NCBI GenBank assembly: GCA_022728415.1
Contig: JAIJJM010000099.1
Span: forward strand, 1-7,377
Direction of reading: 5' to 3'
DNA length: 7,377 nucleotides
DNA from: Collinsella sp.
Lineage (GTDB): Bacteria; Actinomycetota; Coriobacteriia; Coriobacteriales; Coriobacteriaceae
The notes beneath the pieces were generated by a model. The model was not told the origin of the DNA. It saw nothing but the letters and a program-made list of their open reading frames with translations, and did no database searches. The position numbers and the translations under genes are program-made. Every line of letters begins with the position of its first letter. Within the stretch, counting starts at the first letter, position 1. Positions 1-6,999 of the stretch are shown one piece after another.

Positions 1-169
1 GGCATCGGCGGTGGCACAGTCGGGCAAGAGTGAGGACTTGCTCGTCGACAGCATCAACGAGGCGCTCTTTGACTTGGTGGGCGACACCGTTATTGAATTT
101 GGCTCAGCAGGACCGCAGATTATCGAGGACTACGAAGCAGACGTGAGAGGATACCTAGACCATGAGTGA
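1..169 (+). CDS. C-terminal end of a TerB-C-like domain protein (partial, 5' end outside window)
   Basis: Only the last 55 codons are visible, read from base 2 to a TGA at 167-169. The tail is acidic and helical: it contains LLVDSINEALFDLVGDTVIEF, then a Gly-Pro turn, then IIEDYEADVRGYLDHE at the very end. From memory, this 'NE-LFD-IGDT-IE-...-IEDY-DL-G-L' ending resembles the TerB-C domain that closes large TerB-N/TerB-C proteins. Those proteins are placed by comparative genomics in tellurite-resistance-associated and defence-like operons. The stop overlaps the start of the following ATPase gene by 8 bp, so the two are probably translated in a coupled way. The function is not settled even for the family; a sensor or scaffold for the downstream ATPase and helicase is an inference. 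With only 55 residues, the family call is moderate. Confidence 0.6.
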   Translation, partial: ASAVAQSGKSEDLLVDSINEALFDLVGDTVIEFGSAGPQIIEDYEADVRGYLDHE

Positions 170-1466
170 TACCGCATCCGCAGCGCCCCGCGTGCCCAAG
201 CGCGTCGCTGCCGTCATTCTCAACTCGCTCAAGGGCGGCGTGGTCCCGCGCATCGGCCTTCCCTATATCACCGTAGGGCGCGAGGTCGAGATCCGCGCCC
301 TACTCACCGACCTGAACCTCATCGCCGACGGTGGCGCGAGCTTCCGTTTCCTAGTCGGTCGCTACGGCGCCGGCAAGAGCTTTTTGCTCCAGACCATCCG
401 CACGCACGCCATGGGCGAGGGCTTTGTGGTCGCCGATGCCGACCTTTCCCCTGAGCGCCGCCTACAGGGCGGCCAGGGCCAGGGCCTCGCCACCTATCGA
501 GAGCTCATCCGCAACATATCGACCAAGACGCGCCCCGAGGGCGGTGCGCTCAACCTTATCCTAGATCGCTGGGTCGCCTCGTGTGCCGATGCCGACGAGT
601 CTGCCGTCAATTCCCAACTGGCCCCGCTCGAGGAAATGGTCCATGGCTTCGACTTCGCCCGTATGCTCCGCCGCTACCGCGCGGCCGTATCAGAGGGCGA
701 CGAAGAAGCTATGAGTCGCGTGACCAAATGGATCCGCGGCGAATACCGCACCAAGAGCGAGGCTCGCGCCGAACTGGGGTCCTCAACCATCATCAGCGAT
801 GACGACTGGTACGACTACGTTAAGCTCATTGCGCGCTTTTTGGTCTGCAGCGGCTACAAGGGCATGCTGGTGCTCATCGACGAGCTCGTGAATCTGTATA
901 AGATTCCCAACGCCATCACGCGACAGTACAACTACGAGAAAATCCTTACGATGTACAACGACACGCTGCAGGGCAAGACGCAGTACTTGGGCATGATCAT
1001 GGGCGGCACGCCGACCTCTATCGAGGACCGCCGGCGCGGCGTCTTTTCCTACGAGGCCCTTCGGAGCCGTCTCGCTCAGGGCCGTTTTGCACGCAATGAC
1101 CTCAAAGACATGCTCGCGCCCATCATCCGCCTGCAGCCGCTCACCTACGAGGAGCTGCTGGTGCTCATCGAAAAGCTCATGCAGATCCATGCCGGCTACT
1201 TTGGCTGGACGCCCACGCTTACCGAGAACGACTTGGTGGACTTCCTCAAGATTGAGTTTGGCCGCGTGGGGGCAGACACGCACCTGACGCCCCGCGAGGT
1301 CATCCGCGACTTTATCGAGCTGCTCGATATCCTATGTCAAAGCCCCGATGCCAACGTGGCCGAGTTGCTGCAAGGCGTCGGTGGCGACGCGCCGGTGCCG
1401 GCAGCCGCAACAGACGGCACCGGCACCGCAGACGGCGACCGCAACTTCGCCGAATTCACCATCTAA
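162..1466 (+). CDS. brxD: BrxD-type P-loop ATPase (BREX/DUF2791-like ATP-binding protein)
   Basis: This encodes a 434-residue cytoplasmic ATPase of the BrxD/DUF2791 type. In type 2 BREX and related systems it pairs with a helicase; its mechanism is not well defined, and DNA or nucleoprotein remodelling is an inference. Motifs seen are: a conserved-looking N-terminal region with GLPYITVGRE (about 32-41), Walker A GRYGAGKS (66-73), Walker B with hydrophobic strand MLVLIDE (235-241), a sensor-like strand GMIMGGTPT (277-285), and a basic stretch RSRLAQGRF (301-309) that could supply an arginine finger. The rest is mostly helical. A Gly/Ala/Thr-rich linker (about 405-426) ends in the tail NFAEFTI. 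The ATG at 162 overlaps the upstream stop, and an AGAGGA at 146-151 lies 10 bases before it. The stop at 1464-1466 overlaps an inverted repeat. Family length is normal and no motif is missing. Confidence 0.8.
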   Translation: MSDTASAAPRVPKRVAAVILNSLKGGVVPRIGLPYITVGREVEIRALLTDLNLIADGGASFRFLVGRYGAGKSFLLQTIRTHAMGEGFVVADADLSPERRLQGGQGQGLATYRELIRNISTKTRPEGGALNLILDRWVASCADADESAVNSQLAPLEEMVHGFDFARMLRRYRAAVSEGDEEAMSRVTKWIRGEYRTKSEARAELGSSTIISDDDWYDYVKLIARFLVCSGYKGMLVLIDELVNLYKIPNAITRQYNYEKILTMYNDTLQGKTQYLGMIMGGTPTSIEDRRRGVFSYEALRSRLAQGRFARNDLKDMLAPIIRLQPLTYEELLVLIEKLMQIHAGYFGWTPTLTENDLVDFLKIEFGRVGADTHLTPREVIRDFIELLDILCQSPDANVAELLQGVGGDAPVPAAATDGTGTADGDRNFAEFTI

Positions 1467-1501
1467 CCTGCCAAAAAGGGACAGGTTTATTTTGGCAGGT
1501 T
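1465..1501. repeat. 37-bp inverted repeat between brxD and brxHI
   Basis: The two 12-base arms are perfect: AACCTGCCAAAA (1465-1476) and TTTTGGCAGGTT (1490-1501), with a 13-base loop AGGGACAGGTTTA. The left arm starts on the last two bases of the brxD TAA. The right arm runs into TTATC, so an RNA hairpin here would end in a short U-run and could partly terminate or protect the brxD transcript. The core GGGACAGGTTTATTTTGGC resembles the arm of the larger palindrome at 4045-4156, which suggests a shared repeat family. The pairing is seen directly; the role is inferred. Confidence 0.85.
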
Positions 1502-1570
1502 TTATCTGGGCAAACGCCGATGCTGCAATTCGACGACCCATTGCCCGTTGCGTTTGATAGCCCGTTGTTG

Positions 1571-1578
1571 AAAGGAGG
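1571..1578 (+). promoter_or_regulatory. Ribosome binding site that sets the brxHI start
   Basis: AAAGGAGG lies 4 bases before the GTG at 1583. It is the only strong Shine-Dalgarno match near the 5' end of the helicase frame. It favours this GTG over the in-frame ATGs at 1334 (inside brxD) and 1520 (no Shine-Dalgarno). The spacing is slightly short. Confidence 0.75.
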
Positions 1579-1582
1579 CCCC

Positions 1583-4027
1583 GTGAACGCCTTTGACCGC
1601 TACGCCCCGTTTATCCAGGATTTCATTTACTCCCACGATTGGGAGAGCTTGCGCTCCATCCAGGTTGCGGCAGCAGATGCCATCTTTAACACGCAGGACA
1701 ATGTGCTCCTGACAGCATCCACGGCATCTGGCAAAACTGAGGCGGCCTTCTTTCCCATCCTGACCGAGTTTTGGGAGAACCCACCCGCAAGCGTGGGCGC
1801 CCTCTACATTGGTCCCCTCAAGGCGCTCATCAACGACCAATTCGTCCGCCTCAACGACCTGTGCGAAGAAGCCGATATCCCCGTCTGGCACTGGCATGGC
1901 GATGTCTCGCAATCGCACAAGACCAAACTCATCAAAAAACCGAGCGGCATCTTGCAGATTACGCCCGAGTCACTCGAGGCACTCCTAATCCACAAGCACA
2001 TGGCAATCCCGCGTGTGTTCTGTGACCTGCGCTATGTGGTCATCGACGAGGTCCACTCGCTCATGCGCGGTGACCGCGGCGGGCAGACGCTCTGCCTTAT
2101 CGAACGCCTCTCGCGCATGGCGGGCGTGCGGCCCCGGCGCATCGGCCTTTCGGCCACCATTGGCGATCCCGAGCGCACGGGTGCCTTCCTGTCGCAGGGG
2201 ACGGGACGCGACTGCGTCATCCCCCGCTTTGAGGAGCCGCGCCGCGTGTGGCGTATCTCCATGGAGCACTTCTACAACTCGGGTCCCCAGGCGCAGCAGC
2301 GAGGATTCACGGGCACGGGTCCGCAGGAAGCTGAGGTGCTCGCATGCGAGCGCATTGAGGCGGCACCACCCGCGGCACTGCCCGTCAGCACCCAAGACAT
2401 GCGCCATAGCGGACAGCTTACACAGGAGGAACGCCGCCAACGTCGCGAGCAGGCACGGGGCAAGGCTGCCCCCAAGGACCGTCGCACTTCCTCAGCCCCC
2501 GAGGGCGAAGTCGACATCCCGCAGGCAACCGAACAGGCACTGCTCAACCCCACCGACACCGCACCCGACAACGCCGACCCCGGCATGGGCTACATCTTTG
2601 AACATACCCGCGGCCGCAAGTGCCTGGTCTTTGCCAACTCGCGCGAGGAGGCAGAGGCCGTGTGCTCCATGTTGCGCAGCTACTGCGAGAGCCGGCACGA
2701 GCCAGACCGCTTCCTTATCCATCACGGCAACCTCTCGGCATCGCTACGCGAGACCGCCGAGGAGCTCATGCGCGACGAGGAACAGGCACAGACAACCGTC
2801 ACCACCTCCACACTAGAGCTCGGCATTGATATCGGCCGCCTGGAGCGCGCGTTCCAGATCGATGCACCGTTTACCGTCAGCTCCTTTTTGCAGCGCATGG
2901 GGCGCACAGGCCGTCGCGACCTTCCGCCCGAGATGTGGTTTGTCATGCGCGAGGAAGAACCCGAGCCGCGCACGATGATGCCCGAGACCATTCCCTGGAA
3001 GCTCCTACAGGGCATCGCGCTCGTACAACTCTATCGCGAGGAAAAGTGGGTCGAGCCGCCCGAACTCGATCGACTCCCCTACAGCCTGCTCTACCACCAG
3101 ACTATGTCGACGCTCGCCAGTACCGGCGAGCTCACACCGGCCGAGCTTGCTCAGCGCGTTCTCACGCTCAGCTATTTCCACCGTATCTCGGCCGATGACT
3201 ATCGCATACTGCTGCGCCACCTCATCAAGATCGACCATATCCAGGTCACCGAAGGTGGCGGGCTCATCGTGGGTCTCGCGGGAGAGCGCATCATCAACAA
3301 CTTTAAGTTCTACGCCGTGTTCCAGGAGAACGAGGAGTTTACCGTCCGGAGCGAATCGGCCGAGCTGGGCACGATTGTCAACCCGCCACCACCTGGCGAG
3401 CGCATCGCCATCGCGGGCCATTGCTGGATCGTCGAAGAAGTGGACTGGAAGCGACACACCATCTTTGCCACGCAAGTCAAAGGTCGTGTGCCGGCCTACT
3501 TTGGCGACTGCCCCGGCGACATCAATACACACGTACTCGAGCGCATGCGCAAGGCGCTCAACGAGCATGCGGCATATCCGTATCTCATGGGCAACGCACG
3601 GGCACGCCTTGCACAGGCTCGTCATACCGCCGAGATTTCGGGCGCGGGAACTAAACCGCTCATTAACCTGGGCGGCGACACCTGGGTGCTCTTCCCCTGG
3701 CTGGGCAGCTACGCCTTTCTGGCGCTCGAGCGCATACTCAAGATTAAATGTGCCGCTGAGCTTGGCCTTCGCGGGCTCGATCCGTCGCGTCCGTACTTTA
3801 TGCAGTTTAAGATGAAGGCCGACGAGGAGACGTTCTTTGAGGTGCTCGCCGCCGAGGCCGAAAAGGACTTCGACCCCATCGAGCTCGTCTATCCCGGCGA
3901 GGTGCCTTACTTTGACCGCTACGACGAGTTTGTTCCCGAGGAGCTCGTGCGCAAGGGCTTTGCCGAAGGCGTACTCGACATCGAGGGCATGAAGCAGCGT
4001 GTCCGCAGCTGGCGCGACCACGCCTAA
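1583..4027 (+). CDS. brxHI: BrxHI-type Lhr-like DEAD/DEAH helicase
   Basis: This encodes an 814-residue superfamily II ATP-dependent helicase of the Lhr-like group, as found beside BrxD in BREX type 2 and TerB-linked loci. It probably unwinds or translocates on nucleic acid in the cytoplasm. Counting from the GTG, motif I is TASTASGKT (44-52), motif Ia is in IGPLKALINDQ (76-86), motif II is DEVH (155-158), motif III is SAT (190-192), motif V is TLELGIDIG (410-418) and motif VI is QRMGRTGRR (437-445). A long charged Pro/Ala-rich linker (about 232-335) separates the two RecA-like lobes. A large C-terminal region (about 465-814) follows, as in Lhr-type helicases. All catalytic motifs look intact. 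The GTG is chosen for its AAAGGAGG; an ATG at 1520 would add 21 residues. The gene follows brxD by 116 bases across an inverted repeat and is probably in the same operon. Confidence 0.82.
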   Translation: MNAFDRYAPFIQDFIYSHDWESLRSIQVAAADAIFNTQDNVLLTASTASGKTEAAFFPILTEFWENPPASVGALYIGPLKALINDQFVRLNDLCEEADIPVWHWHGDVSQSHKTKLIKKPSGILQITPESLEALLIHKHMAIPRVFCDLRYVVIDEVHSLMRGDRGGQTLCLIERLSRMAGVRPRRIGLSATIGDPERTGAFLSQGTGRDCVIPRFEEPRRVWRISMEHFYNSGPQAQQRGFTGTGPQEAEVLACERIEAAPPAALPVSTQDMRHSGQLTQEERRQRREQARGKAAPKDRRTSSAPEGEVDIPQATEQALLNPTDTAPDNADPGMGYIFEHTRGRKCLVFANSREEAEAVCSMLRSYCESRHEPDRFLIHHGNLSASLRETAEELMRDEEQAQTTVTTSTLELGIDIGRLERAFQIDAPFTVSSFLQRMGRTGRRDLPPEMWFVMREEEPEPRTMMPETIPWKLLQGIALVQLYREEKWVEPPELDRLPYSLLYHQTMSTLASTGELTPAELAQRVLTLSYFHRISADDYRILLRHLIKIDHIQVTEGGGLIVGLAGERIINNFKFYAVFQENEEFTVRSESAELGTIVNPPPPGERIAIAGHCWIVEEVDWKRHTIFATQVKGRVPAYFGDCPGDINTHVLERMRKALNEHAAYPYLMGNARARLAQARHTAEISGAGTKPLINLGGDTWVLFPWLGSYAFLALERILKIKCAAELGLRGLDPSRPYFMQFKMKADEETFFEVLAAEAEKDFDPIELVYPGEVPYFDRYDEFVPEELVRKGFAEGVLDIEGMKQRVRSWRDHA

Positions 4028-4044
4028 AACGGGGCCGACTATAT

Positions 4045-4156
4045 GAGTAGTCAATTTGGGACGGGGCTATTTTAGCTACCCCTGCCGCCAATCGGCCAAC
4101 CCGTTCGCGCTACCTGCTTGGGTAGCTAAAATAGCCCCGTCCCAAATTGACTACTC
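4045..4156. repeat. 112-bp palindromic element with perfect 37-bp arms
   Basis: The left arm (4045-4081, beginning GAGTAGTCAATTTGGGACGG) is an exact reverse complement of the right arm (4120-4156, ending GTCCCAAATTGACTACTC). The unpaired centre of 38 bases (4082-4119) is unrelated to the arms except for a second GCTACC at 4109-4114. That copy can pair with GGTAGC at 4121-4126 and so competes with the main stem. The element starts 17 bases after the brxHI stop and ends 8 bases before the stop of the convergent gene at 4165. It may end transcripts from both sides, although there is no adjacent long U-run in either direction. The perfect arms, ordered size and similarity to 1465-1501 suggest a mobile palindromic (REP/MITE-like) repeat, which is an inference. 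Confidence 0.93.
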
Positions 4157-4164
4157 CCAATAGG

Positions 4165-5040
4165 CTAGTCGTGGAGGGCAGCGCCGAGGAAGTCGGTGTC
4201 GAAGGGCACAGCTTCGGCAAAGGCGTAGTCGCCGTCGCTGGCGATGAGCAGGTAGTTCTCCTCGCCGCCGAACTCCGCATCGCCACATGGGACCACCCAG
4301 GCGTGGGCGAATACCTCGAGTGCCGTGGCAGCGCAGTCGCGCAGGAACGTCACATCGCTCCCCTCGTTTGCGCTCACGATATTGGCCACGTAGATACCCC
4401 CGGGGTTCAGGCTGCCTCGCACCAAACGCAGCGCCTCAACCGTTGCCAGCTCGCGCACGGGCTCGGTACCGCCAAAGCAATCGCTCACGACCACGTCGTA
4501 GCGACGATGGCCCACGCTCGTCACACCCAGATACGAGCGAGCCTCAGCGGTAATCACTCGCAGGCGATCGCCCACCGCGTGCTCCAGCTCATCCAGGTAG
4601 AACCAGCGGCGTGCCAAGCGCGTTACCTCTCCGTCATACTCGATAACGTCCATGCGCAGGCCCTCGTGCGACATCAGCGCAAATTTGGGATAGGCAAACC
4701 CGCCGCCACCTAGCATAAGCATGCGGTCGATGCCGTGACCATAAGCGTCGCGCATTGCATCCTCGGCCTCAAACACGTCGTCAAACGCACGGTAGTACGC
4801 AAAGACGGGCTCTGCCCAACGCTCGCCAACGTAACTCGCGCTTTGGTAGACGCCGCCTTGCACCAGCACGCGAATCTCATCGCCGTTCCCCGCGTGCACG
4901 CGCTTCACACGCGCCAGCCCATTGCGGGTTCGTGCAACCTGCAGGCAGGCAGCATGGACAGCGACGGCGGCCGCACCAAGCGCCGCAGCTCCCAGGGCAA
5001 CGCCGGCAACGACGCCAGCAGAAACACTCGGCTTGTTCAT
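4165..5040 (-). CDS. Membrane-anchored spermidine-synthase-like (SAM-binding Rossmann) protein
   Basis: This encodes a 291-residue protein with an Ala/Gly/Val-rich hydrophobic segment at about 8-32, either a membrane anchor or an uncleaved signal. After it comes a Rossmann fold of the spermidine-synthase/methyltransferase type. Visible motifs are the nucleotide loop MLMLGGGGFAYP (107-118), the acidic strand end DVIEYDGEV (131-139), the DVVVSDCFGG segment (182-191) and LNPGGIYVANIVS (211-223). Classical spermidine synthases have an Asp-Ser-Thr-Asp-Pro type active-site segment; here it is SDCFGG. Polyamine synthesis is therefore not assured, and another aminopropyl- or methyltransferase activity is possible. 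The ATG follows the elp3 TAG directly, with AAAGGAG 6 bases upstream, so coupled translation with elp3 is likely. It is convergent with brxHI. I give no gene symbol because the substrate is unknown. Confidence 0.72.
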   Translation of the reverse strand: MNKPSVSAGVVAGVALGAAALGAAAVAVHAACLQVARTRNGLARVKRVHAGNGDEIRVLVQGGVYQSASYVGERWAEPVFAYYRAFDDVFEAEDAMRDAYGHGIDRMLMLGGGGFAYPKFALMSHEGLRMDVIEYDGEVTRLARRWFYLDELEHAVGDRLRVITAEARSYLGVTSVGHRRYDVVVSDCFGGTEPVRELATVEALRLVRGSLNPGGIYVANIVSANEGSDVTFLRDCAATALEVFAHAWVVPCGDAEFGGEENYLLIASDGDYAFAEAVPFDTDFLGAALHD

Positions 5041-6948
5041 CTAGAGCTCCTTTTGCAGATAGAGTCCATGGTCGTAAAAACCCAGATGGCGATAGTACTC
5101 GCGCGTACCGATTGCGCTGATCACGTTGATGTGCGAATACCCCGCGTCCCGAGCAATATGGCATGCGCGCTCCACCAGCAACCGCCCCAGCCCATGGTGC
5201 TGGGCCGCCTGGCCTTGATCCCCCACGCGTGCCGCCATACCATACACGTGCACCTCACGAATCATCGCCTCGTCCGGCCCCGTCGGCAGCTCGTCCGCGT
5301 GCGCGGCAACAAACGAACGGGCGGGCAACGACAGCCGCAAAAAACCCGCGATCTTGCCCTGCGGCGTCACCCACTGCAAAAAGCGCTCATAAGTCACCGG
5401 CGTCTCGTACGCCACTTCCTCATCGAGAGACAGCTCATCCAAGTCGGCACCCGCAGTACTGATCTCGCGATAGCGAATCTCGCGCACCGCCGCGCCTTCT
5501 CCGCGAGCCGCCAAGCGGTTCTCGACGAGTTGACGCAGGTTGGGCTTCTTGTTGCCCACCATGATGTCATCGGAACTAAAGTCGCGAATCATGCGGCTGA
5601 TACGGCAGAACGACGGCGTCACCACGATGTCGTCGGCCAGCACGTCGAGCAGCTCTTCCTCGGTATAGGGGCGCCACTCGCCACGCTCGTAACAGCCCAC
5701 CAGACGCGAGCCCTCGATGAGTGCGCACGGGTAGACCTTGACCTCATCGGGCATAAAGGCCCCCTCGGTCATAAAGCGCTCGTAGTCGCGCTTGTCCCCC
5801 TCGGGCGTGGCGCCGAGCAAATTGAGCATAAAGTGCGCGTGGATCTTAAAACCAAACAGGCGCGCGAGCGAAAACGCTCGCTCGACCTGTGCCACCAAAA
5901 TACGGCGCTCGTTGATGTCGAGCAGGTGCTGGTCGAGACTCTGGATGCCCATCTGAATCTTGGTGCAGCCCAGACGGCGAACGAGCGCAAGCGCTTGCGG
6001 CGTCACGGCATCGGGGCGCGTCTCGATAACGAGCCCCACCACGCGATGCTTCGCCGTCTCGTTGATGTGCTGCTGGCGCTCAAGCTCCTCCATCGTAGCG
6101 GTCTGCCACTCGGTGACCTCGCCCCACGGCGTGCCGGGACCGTACAGGCGACGCACCGCGCGGTTGTAGCCGCCCACGGCGGCATCCACACGCTCCTGCT
6201 CGTCGGCAACGCCGACAGTAAGCTCGGCCTCGCCTGTCGCAATACCGGCGGCCCGATAGCGCTCGCGACGCTCCGCCACTACCGACGGAAGAGCATCGGC
6301 GGGAGCATCATCGAGCAGGCGCCCTGCCTCGGCACGACTGATACCCAGACGCGCCAGCATGGGATTGGCCGCCACGCCGGCCACAGCATCGTCATTGAGT
6401 GCACGGAAAAGCTCCGACATAAACCATGTCTGATAGCCTTCCGGATAGTCGCTCCAGGTGCCACCGAGCACGATGAGCTCGATCTTATCGGTCGCATGCC
6501 CCATCTGCGAAAGTGCGGTCAGACGAGCACTCACCTGCAGATACGGGTCGAAGCAGTTTTGCTCCGCGCGGGCGCACGCCGGCTCGTCGTGCAGATAGCT
6601 TTTGGGCATGCGCAGATCGCTGGGGCAAAACAGGCAATCGCCCGAACAGGGCCACGGCTTGGTGATGACGGTAATGGTCGCCACACCCGAAGCCGTGCGA
6701 CGCGGCTTCATCCTCAGCACTCGCAGCAGCTGGCGTTCCAGATCGGCATCGACATTCCACGCAGCCCAACGAGCCGGCTCCTCGCGCTTCACCCGCTGGT
6801 AAAACGGCAGCAGACGGCGCTTGGCCAGATCGCGCTTGTCGGCACCCTCACGGCGTGCCTCGGCATGAATCAGTTTGACGAGCGCCTTGTCGTCCACGGT
6901 CTCGCCGCGACGCAGGGCATCGAGTATGTTCAAAATAATCTGTTCCAT
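5041..6948 (-). CDS. elp3: Elp3-type radical SAM/GNAT tRNA wobble-uridine-modifying enzyme
   Basis: This encodes a 635-residue bacterial Elp3. Elp3 uses a 4Fe-4S cluster with S-adenosylmethionine, plus acetyl-CoA, to carboxymethylate C5 of uridine 34 in tRNA; that role is known from eukaryotic, archaeal and a few bacterial homologues. Seen here are the cluster motif CSGDCLFC (C101, C105, C108), extra cysteines C125 and C132 that may bind metal, VLGGTWSDYPEGY (160-172), VIETRPD (307-313), KIQMGIQSLD (330-339), KIHAHFMLNLLGATPEGD (368-385) and VKVYPCALIEGS (403-414). The C-terminal GNAT domain follows, with IREVHVYG (563-570), the acetyl-CoA loop QHHGLGRLL (583-591) and GTREYYRHLGF (614-624). 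Between the GGT and ETRPD motifs it carries roughly 80 more residues than I expect for archaeal Elp3. The start ATG has only a weak GGGG-type ribosome site. It is co-directional and adjacent (0 bp) to the spermidine-synthase-like gene. Confidence 0.9.
   Translation of the reverse strand: MEQIILNILDALRRGETVDDKALVKLIHAEARREGADKRDLAKRRLLPFYQRVKREEPARWAAWNVDADLERQLLRVLRMKPRRTASGVATITVITKPWPCSGDCLFCPSDLRMPKSYLHDEPACARAEQNCFDPYLQVSARLTALSQMGHATDKIELIVLGGTWSDYPEGYQTWFMSELFRALNDDAVAGVAANPMLARLGISRAEAGRLLDDAPADALPSVVAERRERYRAAGIATGEAELTVGVADEQERVDAAVGGYNRAVRRLYGPGTPWGEVTEWQTATMEELERQQHINETAKHRVVGLVIETRPDAVTPQALALVRRLGCTKIQMGIQSLDQHLLDINERRILVAQVERAFSLARLFGFKIHAHFMLNLLGATPEGDKRDYERFMTEGAFMPDEVKVYPCALIEGSRLVGCYERGEWRPYTEEELLDVLADDIVVTPSFCRISRMIRDFSSDDIMVGNKKPNLRQLVENRLAARGEGAAVREIRYREISTAGADLDELSLDEEVAYETPVTYERFLQWVTPQGKIAGFLRLSLPARSFVAAHADELPTGPDEAMIREVHVYGMAARVGDQGQAAQHHGLGRLLVERACHIARDAGYSHINVISAIGTREYYRHLGFYDHGLYLQKEL
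5047..5053 (-). promoter_or_regulatory. Ribosome binding site inside the elp3 3' end
   Basis: On the - strand AAAGGAG lies within the last elp3 codons and 6 bases before the ATG at 5040. It supports that start and coupling of the spermidine-synthase-like gene to elp3, whose TAG directly precedes the ATG. Confidence 0.75.
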
Positions 6949-6967
6949 GACCCCATTGTAAAGGCAA

Positions 6968-6999
6968 AGGCGCCGGAGCCCGTCACGGCTCCGGCGCCT
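6968..6999 (-). terminator. GC-rich hairpin, probable terminator of the DUF4097-like gene
   Basis: The 13-bp arms at 6968-6980 and 6987-6999 (core GGCGCCGGAGCC) pair perfectly around a 6-base loop. On the - strand the stem is followed by TTTGCCTTTAC, a broken U-run, so termination is plausible but may be incomplete. It lies 52 bases past the stop of the gene ending at 7052 and only 19 bases before the elp3 ATG. It therefore may also sit in the elp3 leader. Confidence 0.75.

Noticed and set aside
1334..1582. Upstream extension of brxHI to ATG 1334 or ATG 1520
   Set aside because: The stretch from 1334 lies inside brxD in another frame and encodes an Arg-rich sequence of shadow type. ATG 1520 has no ribosome site, while GTG 1583 has AAAGGAGG. 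The 1520 start cannot be fully excluded.
3005..4054. Open frame of 349 codons on the - strand
   Set aside because: It is antisense to the helicase C-terminal region, has no family resemblance, and runs over the brxHI stop. It is a codon-bias shadow.
4045..4156. CRISPR or attachment-site reading of the large repeat
   Set aside because: There are only two copies, in inverted orientation, with no spacer series and no integrase or tRNA gene nearby. A palindromic element fits better.
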